From positions 16,639,701 through 16,703,700 of the forward strand of contig CM037469.1 of assembly GCA_021014325.1 (NCBI GenBank): DNA of 64,000 nucleotides, written 5' to 3'. Below are positions 45,001 to 58,000 of the stretch, piece by piece. Each line of letters begins with the position of its first letter. Position 1 is the stretch's first letter. The position numbers were made by a program, and so were the translations under genes. The DNA comes from Plazaster borealis (taxonomy: Eukaryota; Echinodermata; Asteroidea; Forcipulatida; Labidiasteridae). The notes under the pieces are model-generated. The model was not told where the DNA came from. It did no database searches and worked only from the letters and a program-made list of their open reading frames with translations.

Positions 45001-46640
45001 TGATTACCGAGTCCCGAGTGTGAAAATTGTATACTTCGCTTGTATATACTCGTGTTGTAACGGTCTAAACGGAAATGAGGTACGCTATTTGTTAGAAAGG
45101 CTCAAGTGTAAATTATACTGTATTTGGACAGACTTTTAGTGGGGTATTGTGCCTTTGAAGATACAAGCATTGAATTTGGAACACAGTCATAGCATTTGAC
45201 TCCAGGGCCATTGAAGATTTGTTATTTGAAAATATACACGTAGAATTACGAGCAATTTTCAAAGTTTTGAAAATGGCTGTCACTTCAAAGAAAACAATTT
45301 GCGATGAACCTATTTATAGCCAAATATCTTTCTGATGACATACTCTAACTGTGTGCCAAATGCCTTGCTTGTATCATCAAAGGCACAACCATGCATCACC
45401 TACCGACCGTATACTAAAAGTACTTGTGTTCTATAGGTTACATTTGTCCAAACTGGAACGAGGCACGCTATTGTAAGGCTCACTAAAGATACAAGGAGTT
45501 AAACAGTCTAAACATTTCCATTATTCCCTTATGACAAATATTTTACACTCTAGTTACACCATACCTGTTATCGTCCTCCAGTCCAAGCTCAGGGTCTTGG
45601 TGGTGGTTTAAAATGTTCAAATTAGGAGTTATCGACGCACTGGCTTAGGTAGTCTTTTTTTTCCATCTGGAGACGGTGACGGATTATATTATTTGATATA
45701 GTAAACATAGCACACAACTTCAAGAATCATCAGAGTTGTTCGTCGTCACGTTTCTTGAAATGGGCGGAGCTTGGAAATGTTGTAATACACAAACGAAAGG
45801 CATGCAAACATGTCATGCGAGGTGCAGTATCACTATTACATTACTTAAACGTCACGTACTTGTAGTAACTGCCCGTGATTGGTGATTTATCCGGCGAACA
45901 TCGTTACTCAGTCCCATTAACCGGGAAACACTGACGGTGACTCCGATTTGCAAAATTTGACACTAACTTGTCTAGGACCAATGCAAGTAGATGCGGTTTT
46001 GGTCGAAGTACCCAAGTACCCAGCAGTGTTTTTTGTCTTGATGGTACGTATTGGTTCTTTTTTATCGGGCAATTATCAATTAGAAGTCGACGTCGACAAA
46101 TTGGTGGTAGGCACTAATAAAGTGGGTGTTGGATTTTATTTTCGGCAGTATTTAGTTTTTCTTTTTAATGCGGGGGGGGGCTGGCAATAACAAGAAAACA
46201 AGACTAGTAGAAATCTGAAAGCATAGTCATTAGTTCATGAAGTATGTTTAACATTAAATATAAGAGTATGAGATTCGCTGTAGTTTTGTAGAAGAGAAAG
46301 AGTAGATGGAAAGACAACTCGACCCGCAACAAGGACAATGATCTATAAACATAAACGTTGTATTACCACACAATCGTTACGAAGCCGGCACAACTTTAAA
46401 AAAGCGTAACATGGTATTCTCGCAATGTTCTCTTTCACTGTGTCTTCTACTTTTGAAATGTTTGCTCACTGTACTGTTTTGGGGCCCGCCCGGGATGGCT
46501 TTAGGTCCCGGTCAACCCAGCGAACTCAGTAGAACAGAAGCTTGAGTCACCCTCGGCGCCGCAGAGACAGGGCAACGCCAAACGTGTATAGTACAGTATT
46601 GGAGGTCGTTGAAGCTCAGAGCGCCTAGAGGCGCTCCATG
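45001..46640. other. Intergenic, between divergent genes
   Basis: GC-richer at 45720-45960 and 46480-46640 (CpG-containing). G-run at 46173-46182. Possible promoter of the minus-strand LLTP gene; no coding exon recognised. Confidence 0.35.
45565..45660 (-). promoter_or_regulatory. Candidate 5' noncoding exon and promoter area of the LLTP gene
   Basis: Exon 1 has a splice acceptor, so an upstream noncoding exon is needed. A donor-like cag|gtatgg at 45563-45564 follows moderately GC-rich sequence, and a GC-box-like gggcgg lies near 45759. The right edge is arbitrary. Weak inference. Confidence 0.2.
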
Positions 46641-46644
46641 TCAG

Positions 46645-48176
46645 ACCATGTCATTCCATGTCAGACCAACGCCCTTTTTTTACCTTATGTCTTCTGATTT
46701 TGATAACAAATGCTGTGCTTGTAGGTCCTAACTTTTAGCCCGATCATTTTTAGAGTAAAATACCACCCTTTTGGTAAAACTATGTCATAACATGTTAATT
46801 TTCATCAAAATATGCACATTTTGTATGAAGATAATGAGAATTGCATGCTCAAATTAATTCTTTTGTCAAAAATAAATTTTGTTAAATTAAGGTCACCGTG
46901 ACCTTCAATATGTTATTGTGACCTTTGACCCATTTAAATAATGTATCATTCTGTAGTTCATCATCGTGCGGGTGCAGATAATGTTCAGTGTCATCAGAAC
47001 ATACTTCATTCAGGCGCTGTCCCACTGAACACTGAGACTGGGACATTGTTTCACCCAGTCCAAAGAGAAGACTGTCTATGAGCCAAAATTCCCCAACTGT
47101 TGTAGAATCAGTTAAGAACTTGAATTACATACCAATTACCATTGCATGATGCTAAACTGCATAGACCTTTTCGCAAATACACAGTGTGCACAAGTTTCCC
47201 ATAGAGCCGCAGTGCATGCAGGTCTAGCTAGCGATCAAAAGCAATCAATTTGATCGCTAGCTAGACCAGCATGCACTACGGCTCTATGGGAAACTTGTGT
47301 GCACACTGTGTATTTGCGAAAAAGTCTATGCCTTGTGTGTTGACTGATGCAGCGCCCTCAAGTGTCATGTTTTGTCCAGTCAATAACAAAGATACAGTGC
47401 AAGTGTCCCAGGGAAATCTGTCCCCCGGAGATTCGGTCCCCATACGGGAAATTAACATGGGCTGGAGGAGGATAATTCAAAAGAGGGCACTATCTATAGT
47501 ATTTTGTACACAGTTCGCCGTATGGGGGACAGAATCTCAGGGGAGGGGGGGGGGGCAGAATCTCCTTTCACAACTCAGAGGCCAGATATCCTGATGAGAG
47601 AGTTTACTTGAAATCAGAAGGTAGAATTTTGCTTTTTCTGGCTTCGTACTTTATACATTTACAAATCTAGTTTAATTTTAGTAACTTAAGAAACAAAAGA
47701 GTGAGTTGTGTTAAAGGATTTCTATTGTAAAGTCTATAATTTGACTAATTAGTAACCTACCAACTGTACACAAATATTTTGAAACCCCATTTTTTTCTTA
47801 GTGGATTCTGATAGAGGAAGACATGCTCTATCAAGTCATTTTCATTTCGTTGTTTTTCCGAACGATACATTATTACAAAAATTGGGTCACAGGTCACGAT
47901 AACATATTATAGGTCACGGTGACCTACTTTAATACCAAATTAATTGCATATATTTGATGAAAATTTACATGGTTATGACATTAGTTGTACCAAAAGGGTG
48001 GTATTTTATTCTAAAAATGTCATTTTTTGTGGTTTCTGCCCTGACCACATGGTAGGTCGGATCGGGCAAAAAATTGATGTGCATTCATTGCTCATTAGGA
48101 CCTACAAGCACAACAATTTTTATCAAAATTGGAAGACATAAGGTAAACAAGTGCGTTGGTCTGACATGGAATGACC
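46645..48176. mobile_element. Foldback element 5, ends like element 3
   Basis: Left 'tcattccatgtcagaccaac', right 'gttggtctgacatggaatga'. Arms pair through 'accacccttttggta' and 'aaggtcaccgtgacc'. The GGGTCATTCC-type end is shared with element 3. Confidence 0.75.
47184..47335. repeat. Near-perfect palindrome inside foldback element 5
   Basis: 'acacagtgtgcacaagtttc' ... 'gatcgctagctagac' folds back on itself around position 47248 with only a few mismatches, giving stems of about 75 bp. Confidence 0.85.
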
Positions 48177-48199
48177 CCTCTGCAAATGCACTACTATGC

Positions 48200-49560
48200 G
48201 TTAATATGCTATAAAGGATTTCCTGATCGTTGGTTTATGCCAAGCGAACCGGTCTTATCTGAGTAAGATAAGTAGCCAGCTTTTGGGTCTCAAAAAATAA
48301 GAGTGGATGAGGGCGCTATTTTATTTTCACAGCAGTGACAGAGGCCCGAGCCACATAAAAAAACGTATATTTTTATTTTTATTTTTCGCCTCGTTGCATT
48401 GAGCTGCGTATACTTTGCGAGATTCTTTCTGAATATCAGCCGTCATTTGGCCACATTTCTCCATCTCGTCGAATACGGGGAGATTTGCCCATCTCGTGTG
48501 AGATCACATCACGTCATCATCACATCATGACATCACATCACGGTTTCACATCAATGCACCAGTTTCATGAAACACAAGAAGGGTTCACTAGACTGTGCAA
48601 GTCTCGTGCATATCAAAAACGAGAAAAAAATACTCAAACGAAGAATATATTTTTTCTATGAAATCAAATCTTCCTAGCTTTATACAAATTTCTTGAAACA
48701 AAAAGTAGCAAGTTGTTTTAAATACATTTAAATGAAGATATGATATGGGGTACAACATGCATATCGAGCACCAAATGTGGCAGACAACAAGTATAGGCCA
48801 CAACTACTAGTACATATCCACTACTCTGATACAAAACATTATATTTCATGGTCTCCCCCGTGGCTTGTATGCAAACAAAATTCTTTACGTATCAATACAT
48901 TTTCAATGTTTGCATAATACAAATAATTTGTTCAAATTAAAATTGAAACAAAATTAAAACTTGGGATGAGGATGCTTATTGTTAGAAACCCCATTTGCCA
49001 ATTATGCCCGAATGTGTGCGTTTATCACATAGGTTTAATGACAACATACCCGTCAGTTGGGCAGCATTCTTAATTATTAATGTTTTAAAAGTAACCGGAA
49101 ACGGAGGTCAAGTCTTATTCTCGTGTTTTCTTTGCAATTTCATTGAATTGGTGTATAGCCATAAACTACGTTAAACTAAAATGATTTACGAAACAAAATC
49201 TCGCCCACGTAAAACTCCATATGGTTGGGACCACAATTGTCCCGGAACTGCGAATAATATGCGCGAGACTTGCACAGTCTATTGTTGGAACGTGAAATAC
49301 GGATTGGCGCCATTTCGGCAAGCACATGTTTTGTTATATAATTGGTAGCAACGAACGGTCATTGTCTACTGTTGAATCAAAAGAGTTGCTTGCTGAAATG
49401 GAGAGAAGTGCATATTTCACCTTTCAGCCCGAGTTCCCCATCTGCAATCTTTGGTAATATGTGGCATGAAGTGGCACTGGTTGGTTGCCGATCCCTCTAA
49501 GAATCCAATACAATACTCGCAAATGGCTCAGTTTACTAAAACAATAGCAAGGACCAAATT
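48200..49560. other. Intergenic
   Basis: 'catcacatcatgacatcaca' repeats near 48500-48550. Otherwise nothing recognised. Confidence 0.4.
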
Positions 49561-49800
49561 ATACTGTTCTAAAGGATTCACATGTTCTGCAACGCACCTA
49601 AGGTGTGGAACGCCTTCCTATCCCATCCTCGCTCAAAATGAGTAAACCCTCTGGATTGCTTTTTAAAGACTTTCTCAAATCACTCGTGTTTTTTATTGCT
49701 TATAACTATAATTTGCATGCTCTTCCTTTCAAATATTATTTGTCTCTGTTTTTATTGTGTATTTTGTCTCGAAAGCGTTAAGATTTCCTTCATCTACGTT
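49560..49800 (+). pseudogene. Possible LINE 3' end remnant
   Basis: One frame reads CNAPKVWNAFLSHPRSK, then stop, then DCFLKTFSNHS, resembling the 'L-W-N-x-L-P ... F-K-x-x-L-K' tail of non-LTR reverse transcriptases. Broken by stops. Confidence 0.35.
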
Positions 49801-49872
49801 ATGCGATTTATTAAAGTCTTGCTTGTGACCATTTGCTGAAATATCCATTCGTGTTTCAGCTTAACGAACATC

Positions 49873-49943
49873 ATGAACTTGCTCAATTATTGCGTCATCA
49901 TCTTGATCTCGTCATCGATACCATTGTCACAGTTGAGTACCAA
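49873..49943 (+). CDS. EGF-gene exon 1, signal peptide
   Basis: ATG in a good context (aacatcATG), then MNLLNYCVIILISSSIPLSQ, a hydrophobic signal sequence. The donor accaa|gtttgt leaves 2 bases, which fit the next exon; a nearby gtaaga donor would not. Confidence 0.6.
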
Positions 49944-52900
49944 GTTTGTTTTAAGTAAGAGTAGGGGAGCAGAGTAGTGCAAAAAAGTGTCAAAGGATAG
50001 GGGTTCATATGTAATTGAATAATAGAATTACCAATTATCGAGATGTTTGCCACATGGAGTGAGTTTGGTTGGAAAGATGTGATGTTGGGTCATGTTTTGT
50101 AGACATGTGACAAATACATCGCAATACATCAACGATACCCCACCGAAAGTTGTGCTTGAAACAGAAAATATGTCTGAGATTAATTAGTTTTGGAGATGAA
50201 TGGGGTCTCAATTTTCCACCTAAGTTTTTAATCTTCTTTAGTTATTGTTTTCATAGAGCTAACCTCACTTGCCCAATTTATACCGGCTTGTTTGTTGAAA
50301 ATCCCGTTTGACTATTTCAAGGTAAACAGAGTACTTTAAACCCTTCATTTACATTATTTTAAGGGATAACACTTTTAACATTTTCTTTTAGGGGAGCTAC
50401 CTGTACTTACACTTGTACTGAAAGTTATGAGACTGCATGTGGCTTTTTCAAATGGGGCCGATGTACTCGTTACAGGTTTGTTTACTTTTAGAGACATTTG
50501 TCAGAGACATTTGGTCTGAACGTTTAACTCCAATGCCACATTCGAATTGGCGGCAACGGCTACGGCTACGATTGTTGCTAAGGATGTCGCTAAGGACGCC
50601 CTGTACATAAACGTATGACGATGCAGCAATCCAGCCGTAGCCGTAGCCGTAGCATTGGACACCATCGCTGATGGGTCTTCATTGACCTAAATAAGAAGGA
50701 TGATTTGACTTGGCGCAAAACAAGAAACCGAGCTATGCACCGATCTGTAGTGTGTTTTTACATTTTAAAAAAAAAATTCCACTTAATTCCGCCCAGGAAT
50801 TTTTTTTAAAAAGTCAATCTTTTGGGCAGTCCACCATCATACCATGCAGAAACATATGGCAGTTGCTATTTGTACAGGGTTAGTTCATTCACCTTGGAAA
50901 TCTCATTACAAATCCTGTGGTCGGCAGGGCTGCCGTTGGTTTGTTCACATAAATCTTGGCAAATCCCACACAAGTGGATTGCTAGCCTTGTTTGATAACA
51001 ATCATCAATCATCCTTATCCAGAGCAGCTTGTAGCTATCAGAGGAAGCCTGTGTGAGACTTGTTTGACAGGTGATTTTTTTTTTTTATATAAGGGTAGAC
51101 AGTACACTACATCCACATGTGGGGGGCGGGGCGTGGTGTTTCCCGAAGGTAGGGGAAGTGGAGCAGGGTTATTACACATTTTCTTCGCCAATAAAGATCT
51201 CAGTGTGTTGGGCTTATTATAGGCCTTATGAAAGACGATTGAGAAACAGCTGGTTTATATAGCTATATACCCTGGGTTTAGTAAGATTTCCAAACCTACT
51301 ATATACTGTAGTAGTGCTCTTGTCATTGGATAAAGTATTACGTAATTTGGCCCCCATGGTTTTAAAAGGGTCTAGGGGGACAACATTTTAAGTATGTCAA
51401 CGGGGCCCATGCAGTGTTTGAATACGTGCGGGAATGGCACAGTCTGTGGCGATGGACAGAACGAGAAGGTACATTTTGTTTTAAAACTACATGGCATATT
51501 GAGTTCAGCCTTGCATTAGTCTGAGGCCGCGATACACGTTATTTTTTCGGCTTAACAGATATTCTGTCCTGAGAAATGTGGGTGCCCTAAACTCTACGAT
51601 CATAACCATGTCTACTATAAAATAAAATAAAAGGAAAACAATTATGTATGCATAGCTTTTGTCTCTTGAGTGTTTTTGGAAGTACTTGTACTACAAAATA
51701 TTTGTTTTATTTTGTATATGCAATCGGTAGCGTAAACTTAATTATTGTTCCAATTATTGTACTGTACAAATTGTAATTATAACTATAAGCTGGAACGTTG
51801 AAAACTGCTGCTAATTATTTGTTTGGCATTTTGTGCACTTTTTGATTTGAATTTTTAATTTAACTTATTAATTTATTTAATGAAGTTAAACTTGTTTACC
51901 CCTCATGAAAGTGCAAGTGTTAAAGCTTAACGTTTGCACAGAGGAGGTTTATTGATTGCTCAAATTTTCTTTTAACATAATGCATGTGTTGGTATACACC
52001 AAGTGAGAACACTGGTCTTTGACAATTACCAAACGTGTTCAGTGCCTTTAATAATTGATATAATGATGCACTGAATGGCAGAACTAAAATTTTTGGCATT
52101 TTTGCTCGATTTGCAGATATACTACATGCTATGAGTGTTGCACTGGGTGGACGGGGTCAGGTTGTACCACGCGTAAGTTAAACTTGTTTGTCCCTCATAG
52201 AAGTCCATGTTTTAAAGCTTAACGTTTTACAGAGGAAGTTTATTGATTGCTCAAAAAATTGTAAAATAAATACCTTCTTACAATTGTTCTTGTCTTACTA
52301 GTACTTTCGAAACCGATGTGTATTTCGATTCATCATTGCGAAATGTAGGTTAGATTTGGAGTACTGTACATTGTTTTAATAGTTCAGTTTTGATTATACA
52401 CAAAGAACCAGAAAATAAAAATAATATATAACCACTTTACCTGTGATTGAAACAATAAAAACAATAACGTTTATACACTTCGTCTTTTAGTTTTTACATT
52501 TCATTTTTCCCCATTATTATTCCAGTTTCTGTCTTGATATGTTCGTTTAGTTCTTTTATGTTTATTATAGTTATTCTGTTGGATGTAGATTGGGTCTTTC
52601 CTATCATTTGATGGTCCCAATCTAACGTAATTTAGGGGGACCACTCCACAAGCTGTGCTTTTTATGGATCCCCTCCACTTCCAAGACTTGTTGTACTTTA
52701 TATATTTTTTTCTTTTCCACTGACTTACGTGTTTTCTGTTCCATGCTCTCTGTTTTTAATGTTCACACTCTTGATTGGAATTAGACTAAAGTTTAGTTAA
52801 AGTTAGGGTCGTAGATTGGTAAGTCCTCCAAAAAGTAATGACCGTAAAAAAAAAAAACTTGGTGAGAAGCACGGCAGCTGTTGATAGAATAAACTATTTT

Positions 52901-53949
52901 GAGAGAGGATTCCCTTCAAAGTAACAATTCATGCACTAATTGGCTCTCAGATTTTTGAGGATTGGTGTCCGTTTGCAAATGCTGCGGCCTGAGATACGGC
53001 CTCGCTTAACGTGGATAAATTTGACGTTCGTGTGAAAATACCTTGACAGTTGTGTCTGTTTTCTCAGCAAGTAGACACTTCATTCAGCTGCAACTTTCAC
53101 ATGTGACTTTTGTTGTATTTTTCCTTATAATTTTCCTCAAAAAAAAAATCAAAATTTACGTTGACAAAAAACAATCTATATGGCCCGACCTTTAAGTAAC
53201 AAAGTATAAAATGAAAACAGAAGTATTTGTATTGTACTGGTAAAAACACATTTTAAGGCTGAAATGTTTATACGGGTGTACTCGTTGGTATGTTCTCCTT
53301 TATTTTAGCAATATGTTTTGGGTCTACCGCCTGTCCTAACAGTCGAAACCGATGTGTACTTGCATTCATAAACATTCATTGCGAAATGCAGGTTAGATTT
53401 GGAGAACTGTGCATTGTTTTAATATTTCAGGGTTTTTTATACACAAAGAACCAAAAAAATCAACCTTGGATGATCGCAGCAATCTAAACAATTCAATCAA
53501 TACATTTAATTTTTTTGTTTTTATATTTCATATTTCCCTATTGTCATTCCAGTTTCTGTCTTAATATGTTCTTTAGTTCTTTCTTTGATTATAACAGTCA
53601 GTGGCTTAACAAGGGGGGGCGCATGGGGGCACGTGCCCCCTCAATTAATGTCCGTGCCCCCCCCGTCCCCCCCCCCCCCATTTGAAATCTGGACTTTTGT
53701 GATTGAAAACTTCCAGATAAAATGTTTTACATTTTATACGCTTTGATGAGATAATTTCGATGTGTTTAAAACTATTTTTCCATTTACATGCAGATTTGTT
53801 TTTTCTTACACTCACGCCGGACTATGTTTAAAAAAAATATCAAGTTAAATAAAAGGGGGCTTGTTCAGGCCCGTAACCAGGAATTTATTTTTACGTTTTA
53901 TTTTATTTTATTATTATTATTATTTAATTATTTATTTATTTATTTTATT

Positions 53950-53984
<35 letters not shown>

Positions 53985-54993
53985 TTTTTTCTTTTGAGTG
54001 GAGCTCTTAGACTCCGTTTATTCAACTCCATTTAATTACAAGTACACTCATCTTCTACGAAAAACAATAATGCACATACTGATATATCAATACATTAAGT
54101 ACATATGAGGTTACTAGAGACTAAAGGACAATGAACACTTCATTCAGCTGCAACTTTCACATGTGACTTTTGTTGTATTTTTCCTTATAATTTTCCTCAA
54201 AAAAAAAATCAAAATTTACGTTGACAAAAAACAATCTATATGGCCCGACCTTTAAGTAACAAAGTATAAAATGAAAACAGAAGTATTTGTATTGTACTGG
54301 TAAAAACACATTTTAAGGCTGAAATGTTTATACGGGTGTACTCGTTGGTATGTTCTCCTTTATTTTAGCAATATGTTTTGGGTCTACCGCCTGTCCTAAC
54401 AGTCGAAACCGATGTGTACTTGCATTCATAAACATTCATTGCGAAATGCAGGTTAGATTTGGAGAACTGTGCATTGTTTTAATATTTCAGGGTTTTTTAT
54501 ACACAAAGAACCAAAAAAATCAACCTTGGATGATCGCAGCAATCTAAACAATTCAATCAATACATTTAATTTTTTTGTTTTTATATTTCATATTTCCTAT
54601 TGTCATTCCAGTTTCTGTCTTAATATGTTCTTTAGTTCTTTCTTTGATTATAACAGTCAGTGGCTTAACAAGGGGGCGCATGGGGCACGTGCCCCTCAAT
54701 TAATGTCCGTGCCCCCGTCCCCCAATTTGAAATCTGGACTTTTGTGATTGAAAACTTCCAGATAAAATGTTTTACATTTTATACGCTTTGATGAGATAAT
54801 TTCGATGTGTTTAAAACTATTTTTCCATTTACATGCAGATTTGTTTTTCTTACACTCACGCCGGACTATTTTTAAAAAAAATATTAAGTTAAATAAACGG
54901 GGGCTTGTTCAGGCCCGTAACCAGGAATTTATTTTTACGTTTTATTTTATTTTATTATTATTATTATTTAATTATTTATTTATTTATTTTATT

Positions 54994-55028
<35 letters not shown>

Positions 55029-58000
55029 TTTTTTCTTTTGAGTGGAGCTCTTAGACTCCGTTTATTCAACTCCATTTAATTACAAGTACACTCATCTTCT
55101 ACGAAAAACAATAATGCACATACTGATATATCAATACATTAAGTACATATGAGGTTACTAGAGACTAAAGGACAATGAACAAAGGGTGATATTACATATC
55201 AAACAGAAAGATCAATACATGATAAAAAGCAAAATTAGAACAGGTAAAAATCCAAAAACTGAGGCGAACACAAAAGGACAGTAACCTAATTAGTAAGGTG
55301 AAAATCTTCGATTCAAATCAGATCATACATTTTGGACTCTCGTCTTCATGCAAAACACACAGGAATTTGTACAATTTGTTAAAACTACGGGTTTGGAGCC
55401 TATTCCTCTCCTTGTTTGTTTGTTTGTTTGTTGTTTGTTGTTTGTTGTTTGTTGTTTGTTTGTTTGTTTGTTTGTTTATTTATTTATTTTTATTTTTATT
55501 TTTTTGGGGGGCGAATATGAAAGAAAGCGCCGCCCTCCACGTATTCGACGCAGAAGGGAGTGGGAGGAGGATGTGCCCCACTCAGATGTTGCCAAATTCA
55601 AGCCATTTGCTGCACCATTTTTGCGCTATGATATTGGTTATTATATCTGAAAACAACTCAATTACAGCTTTGTATCAATATTATTTCTTCGTTGGTATTC
55701 TCCCCTTCATTTTAGCATTATGTTTTGAGTCTACCGCCTGTCCTAACGGAGGCACATGCACTAGTCCTGATAATTGCAGTAACTGTACTCGCGGCTACTA
55801 CTCACCACGCTGTGATTGTAAGTACAAAAAGGCCCTCTATCTTCTTCGAAACAAATTATTATTTGTTAGAAGCTTTTGCGGCAAGCTCCTTCAGTATTAT
55901 TAGGCATGTTATTTGTGTTTTATTTGTTCGTTAAACTCCCATGAAAGATTAAGATTTTAGGATTACATCGCGGTTTTTCCCCTTGATTTAAAACGATGGC
56001 CTTGTCTGAACTCGTGGTGGCGCACTGCATTGCGAGTCTCCCGAACTAAAACTTGCTATGGTTGGCCTATGTAAACAAACATCTGTCTAACTTGCGAGGA
56101 ATAGGATTAAACTGCAACCCTTATTTTGTGGATTAATGTGTTTAAAAACTACGTTTTATCATACGACTTGTGAAGTGTGCACACAGATTGCCATTTGTCT
56201 GGTAGGGTTCTGCACTAATAGCTATGATCAGAGATGCGACACGGGGCGAATATGAAAGAAAGCGCCGCCCTCCACGTATTCGACGCAGAAGGAAGTGGGA
56301 GGAGGATGTGCCCCACTCAGAAGTTTGAAATGTTGCCAAATTCAAGCCATTTGCTGCACCATTTTTGCGCTATGATATTGGTTATTTTATCTGAAAACAA
56401 CTCAATTACAGCTTTGTATCAATATTATTTCTTCGTTGGTATTCTCCCCTTCATTTTAGTAATAACATGTTTTGGGTCTACCGCCTGTCCTAACGGAGGC
56501 ACATGCACCAGACCTGATAATTGCAGTAACTGTAATCGCGGCTACTACTCACCACGCTGTGATTCTAAGTACAAAAAGGCCCTCTATCTTCTTCGAAACA
56601 AATTATTCTTTGTTAGAAGCTTTTGCGGCAAGCCCCTTCAGTATTATTAGGCATGTTATTTGTGTTTTATTTGTTCGTTAAACTCCCATGAAAGATTAAG
56701 ATTTTAGGATTACATCGCGGTTTTTCCCCTTGATTTAAAACGATGGCCTTGTCTGAACTCGTGGTGGCGCACTGCATTGCGAGTCTCCCGAACTAAAACG
56801 TGCTATGGTTGGCCTATGTAAACAAACATCTGTCTAACTTGCGAGGAATAGGATTAAACTGCAACCCTTATTTTGTGGATTAATGTGTTTAAAACTACGT
56901 TTTTATCATACAACTTGTGAAGTGTGCACACAGATTGCCAACTGTGTGGCAGGGTTCTGCACTAATAGCTATGATCAGAAATGCGACATGTGCGATGGTG
57001 ATTTTGGCCCAGCTCATGGTTCCGCCTACAAGAAGACGGACGACCAGCGACAATGCATCAGTGAGTATACTAATAACTTCCATGACATACGTGTTTTGTA
57101 GCCATTAATAAAAAAGGCTATGATCAAATTTTGTGGATCTGCTCAAGCTAAAAATATACAATGTGCTAGCACTAGCAGTTTTAAAATAGGAATAATTTGT
57201 GTACTGTTATATCACACAGGTTTCTGTTCTACACCTGTATTCTCAATAGGTTTATGAAATAGGCGCAAGTGCGTAGATCGGAATGTTTGGTTGCCGAGAT
57301 CGAAAAATCAATGCACAAATGTATAGAATGGTTCTACATTAAATAGTCCCAAAATTTATGTTTCGCCTCCTCCCCCAAAAACAAAAAATATAAAAATAAA
57401 AAATTAATAAATAAATATATATATATATATATTTTTTTTAATGAACATTTTCTGGTAGCACTACTTCACTCTCTAAAAGCTTCCGGGTGAGACCTGACGC
57501 TGATCCGGGTCTCGTGGGGTCTGACCCATTTCTTGATTTTCTGTCAAAATGTGCACAAAAAAAAGGGGTCCAACTGACGCAAAATAGCTAAAACTATGTT
57601 TTACCACTTATAGGGTCAGCCTGATCCGGAATAAAGGTCGGGCCCCCTAGGGATCAAAGTCCGGTTTAACTTTAACCGGGAGTTTTTAAAGTTTGCTCCA
57701 TAAATCTTTAATCATCGGAGTATGAATGTTTGCTGGAATGTTTGCTGAATACTTACAGTTAACCTTTTTTCAAAACTGTTTCCTCCCAGAGCAATGTTCA
57801 TGGAGGACGGACAGCAACGCCTGCTACCCGGGGTCTTGCATGGACGCCAGCTGTTCATGTGCCGCTGGGTTCTCTGGAACTGACTGCAGATCAAGTGAGT
57901 TAAATTGATATATCGATGGAGAGTGTATTACATTTTGAACTTGAAGGTGTTAGCTAGGAACCTAACAAAGTAGACCGTTGTTCTTACAGAATAAATTTCA

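Larger units (their letters stand above)
53075..55193. repeat. 1,060-bp tandem duplication with truncated EGF exons
   Basis: Copies 53075-54133 and 54135-55193 are nearly identical. The clearest differences are in long G and C runs and the (ttta)n tract. Each has an acceptor and the first codons of an EGF exon (STACPN) fused to non-EGF sequence, so neither is a full module. Confidence 0.85.
55511..56990. repeat. About 735-745-bp tandem duplication of EGF and Cys-rich exons
   Basis: Unit A 55511-56245, unit B from 56246. Unit A keeps a good EGF exon but truncates the Cys-rich exon. Unit B breaks the EGF donor but keeps the Cys-rich exon whole. Confidence 0.85.

Noticed and set aside
47271..47594. 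107-codon frame
   Set aside because: Starts in the palindrome arm and ends in a G-run; no family features.
55298..55903. 201-codon frame leading into the EGF exon
   Set aside because: Passes through a (ttgt)n tract and intron sequence. The real exon starts at the acceptor at 55715.
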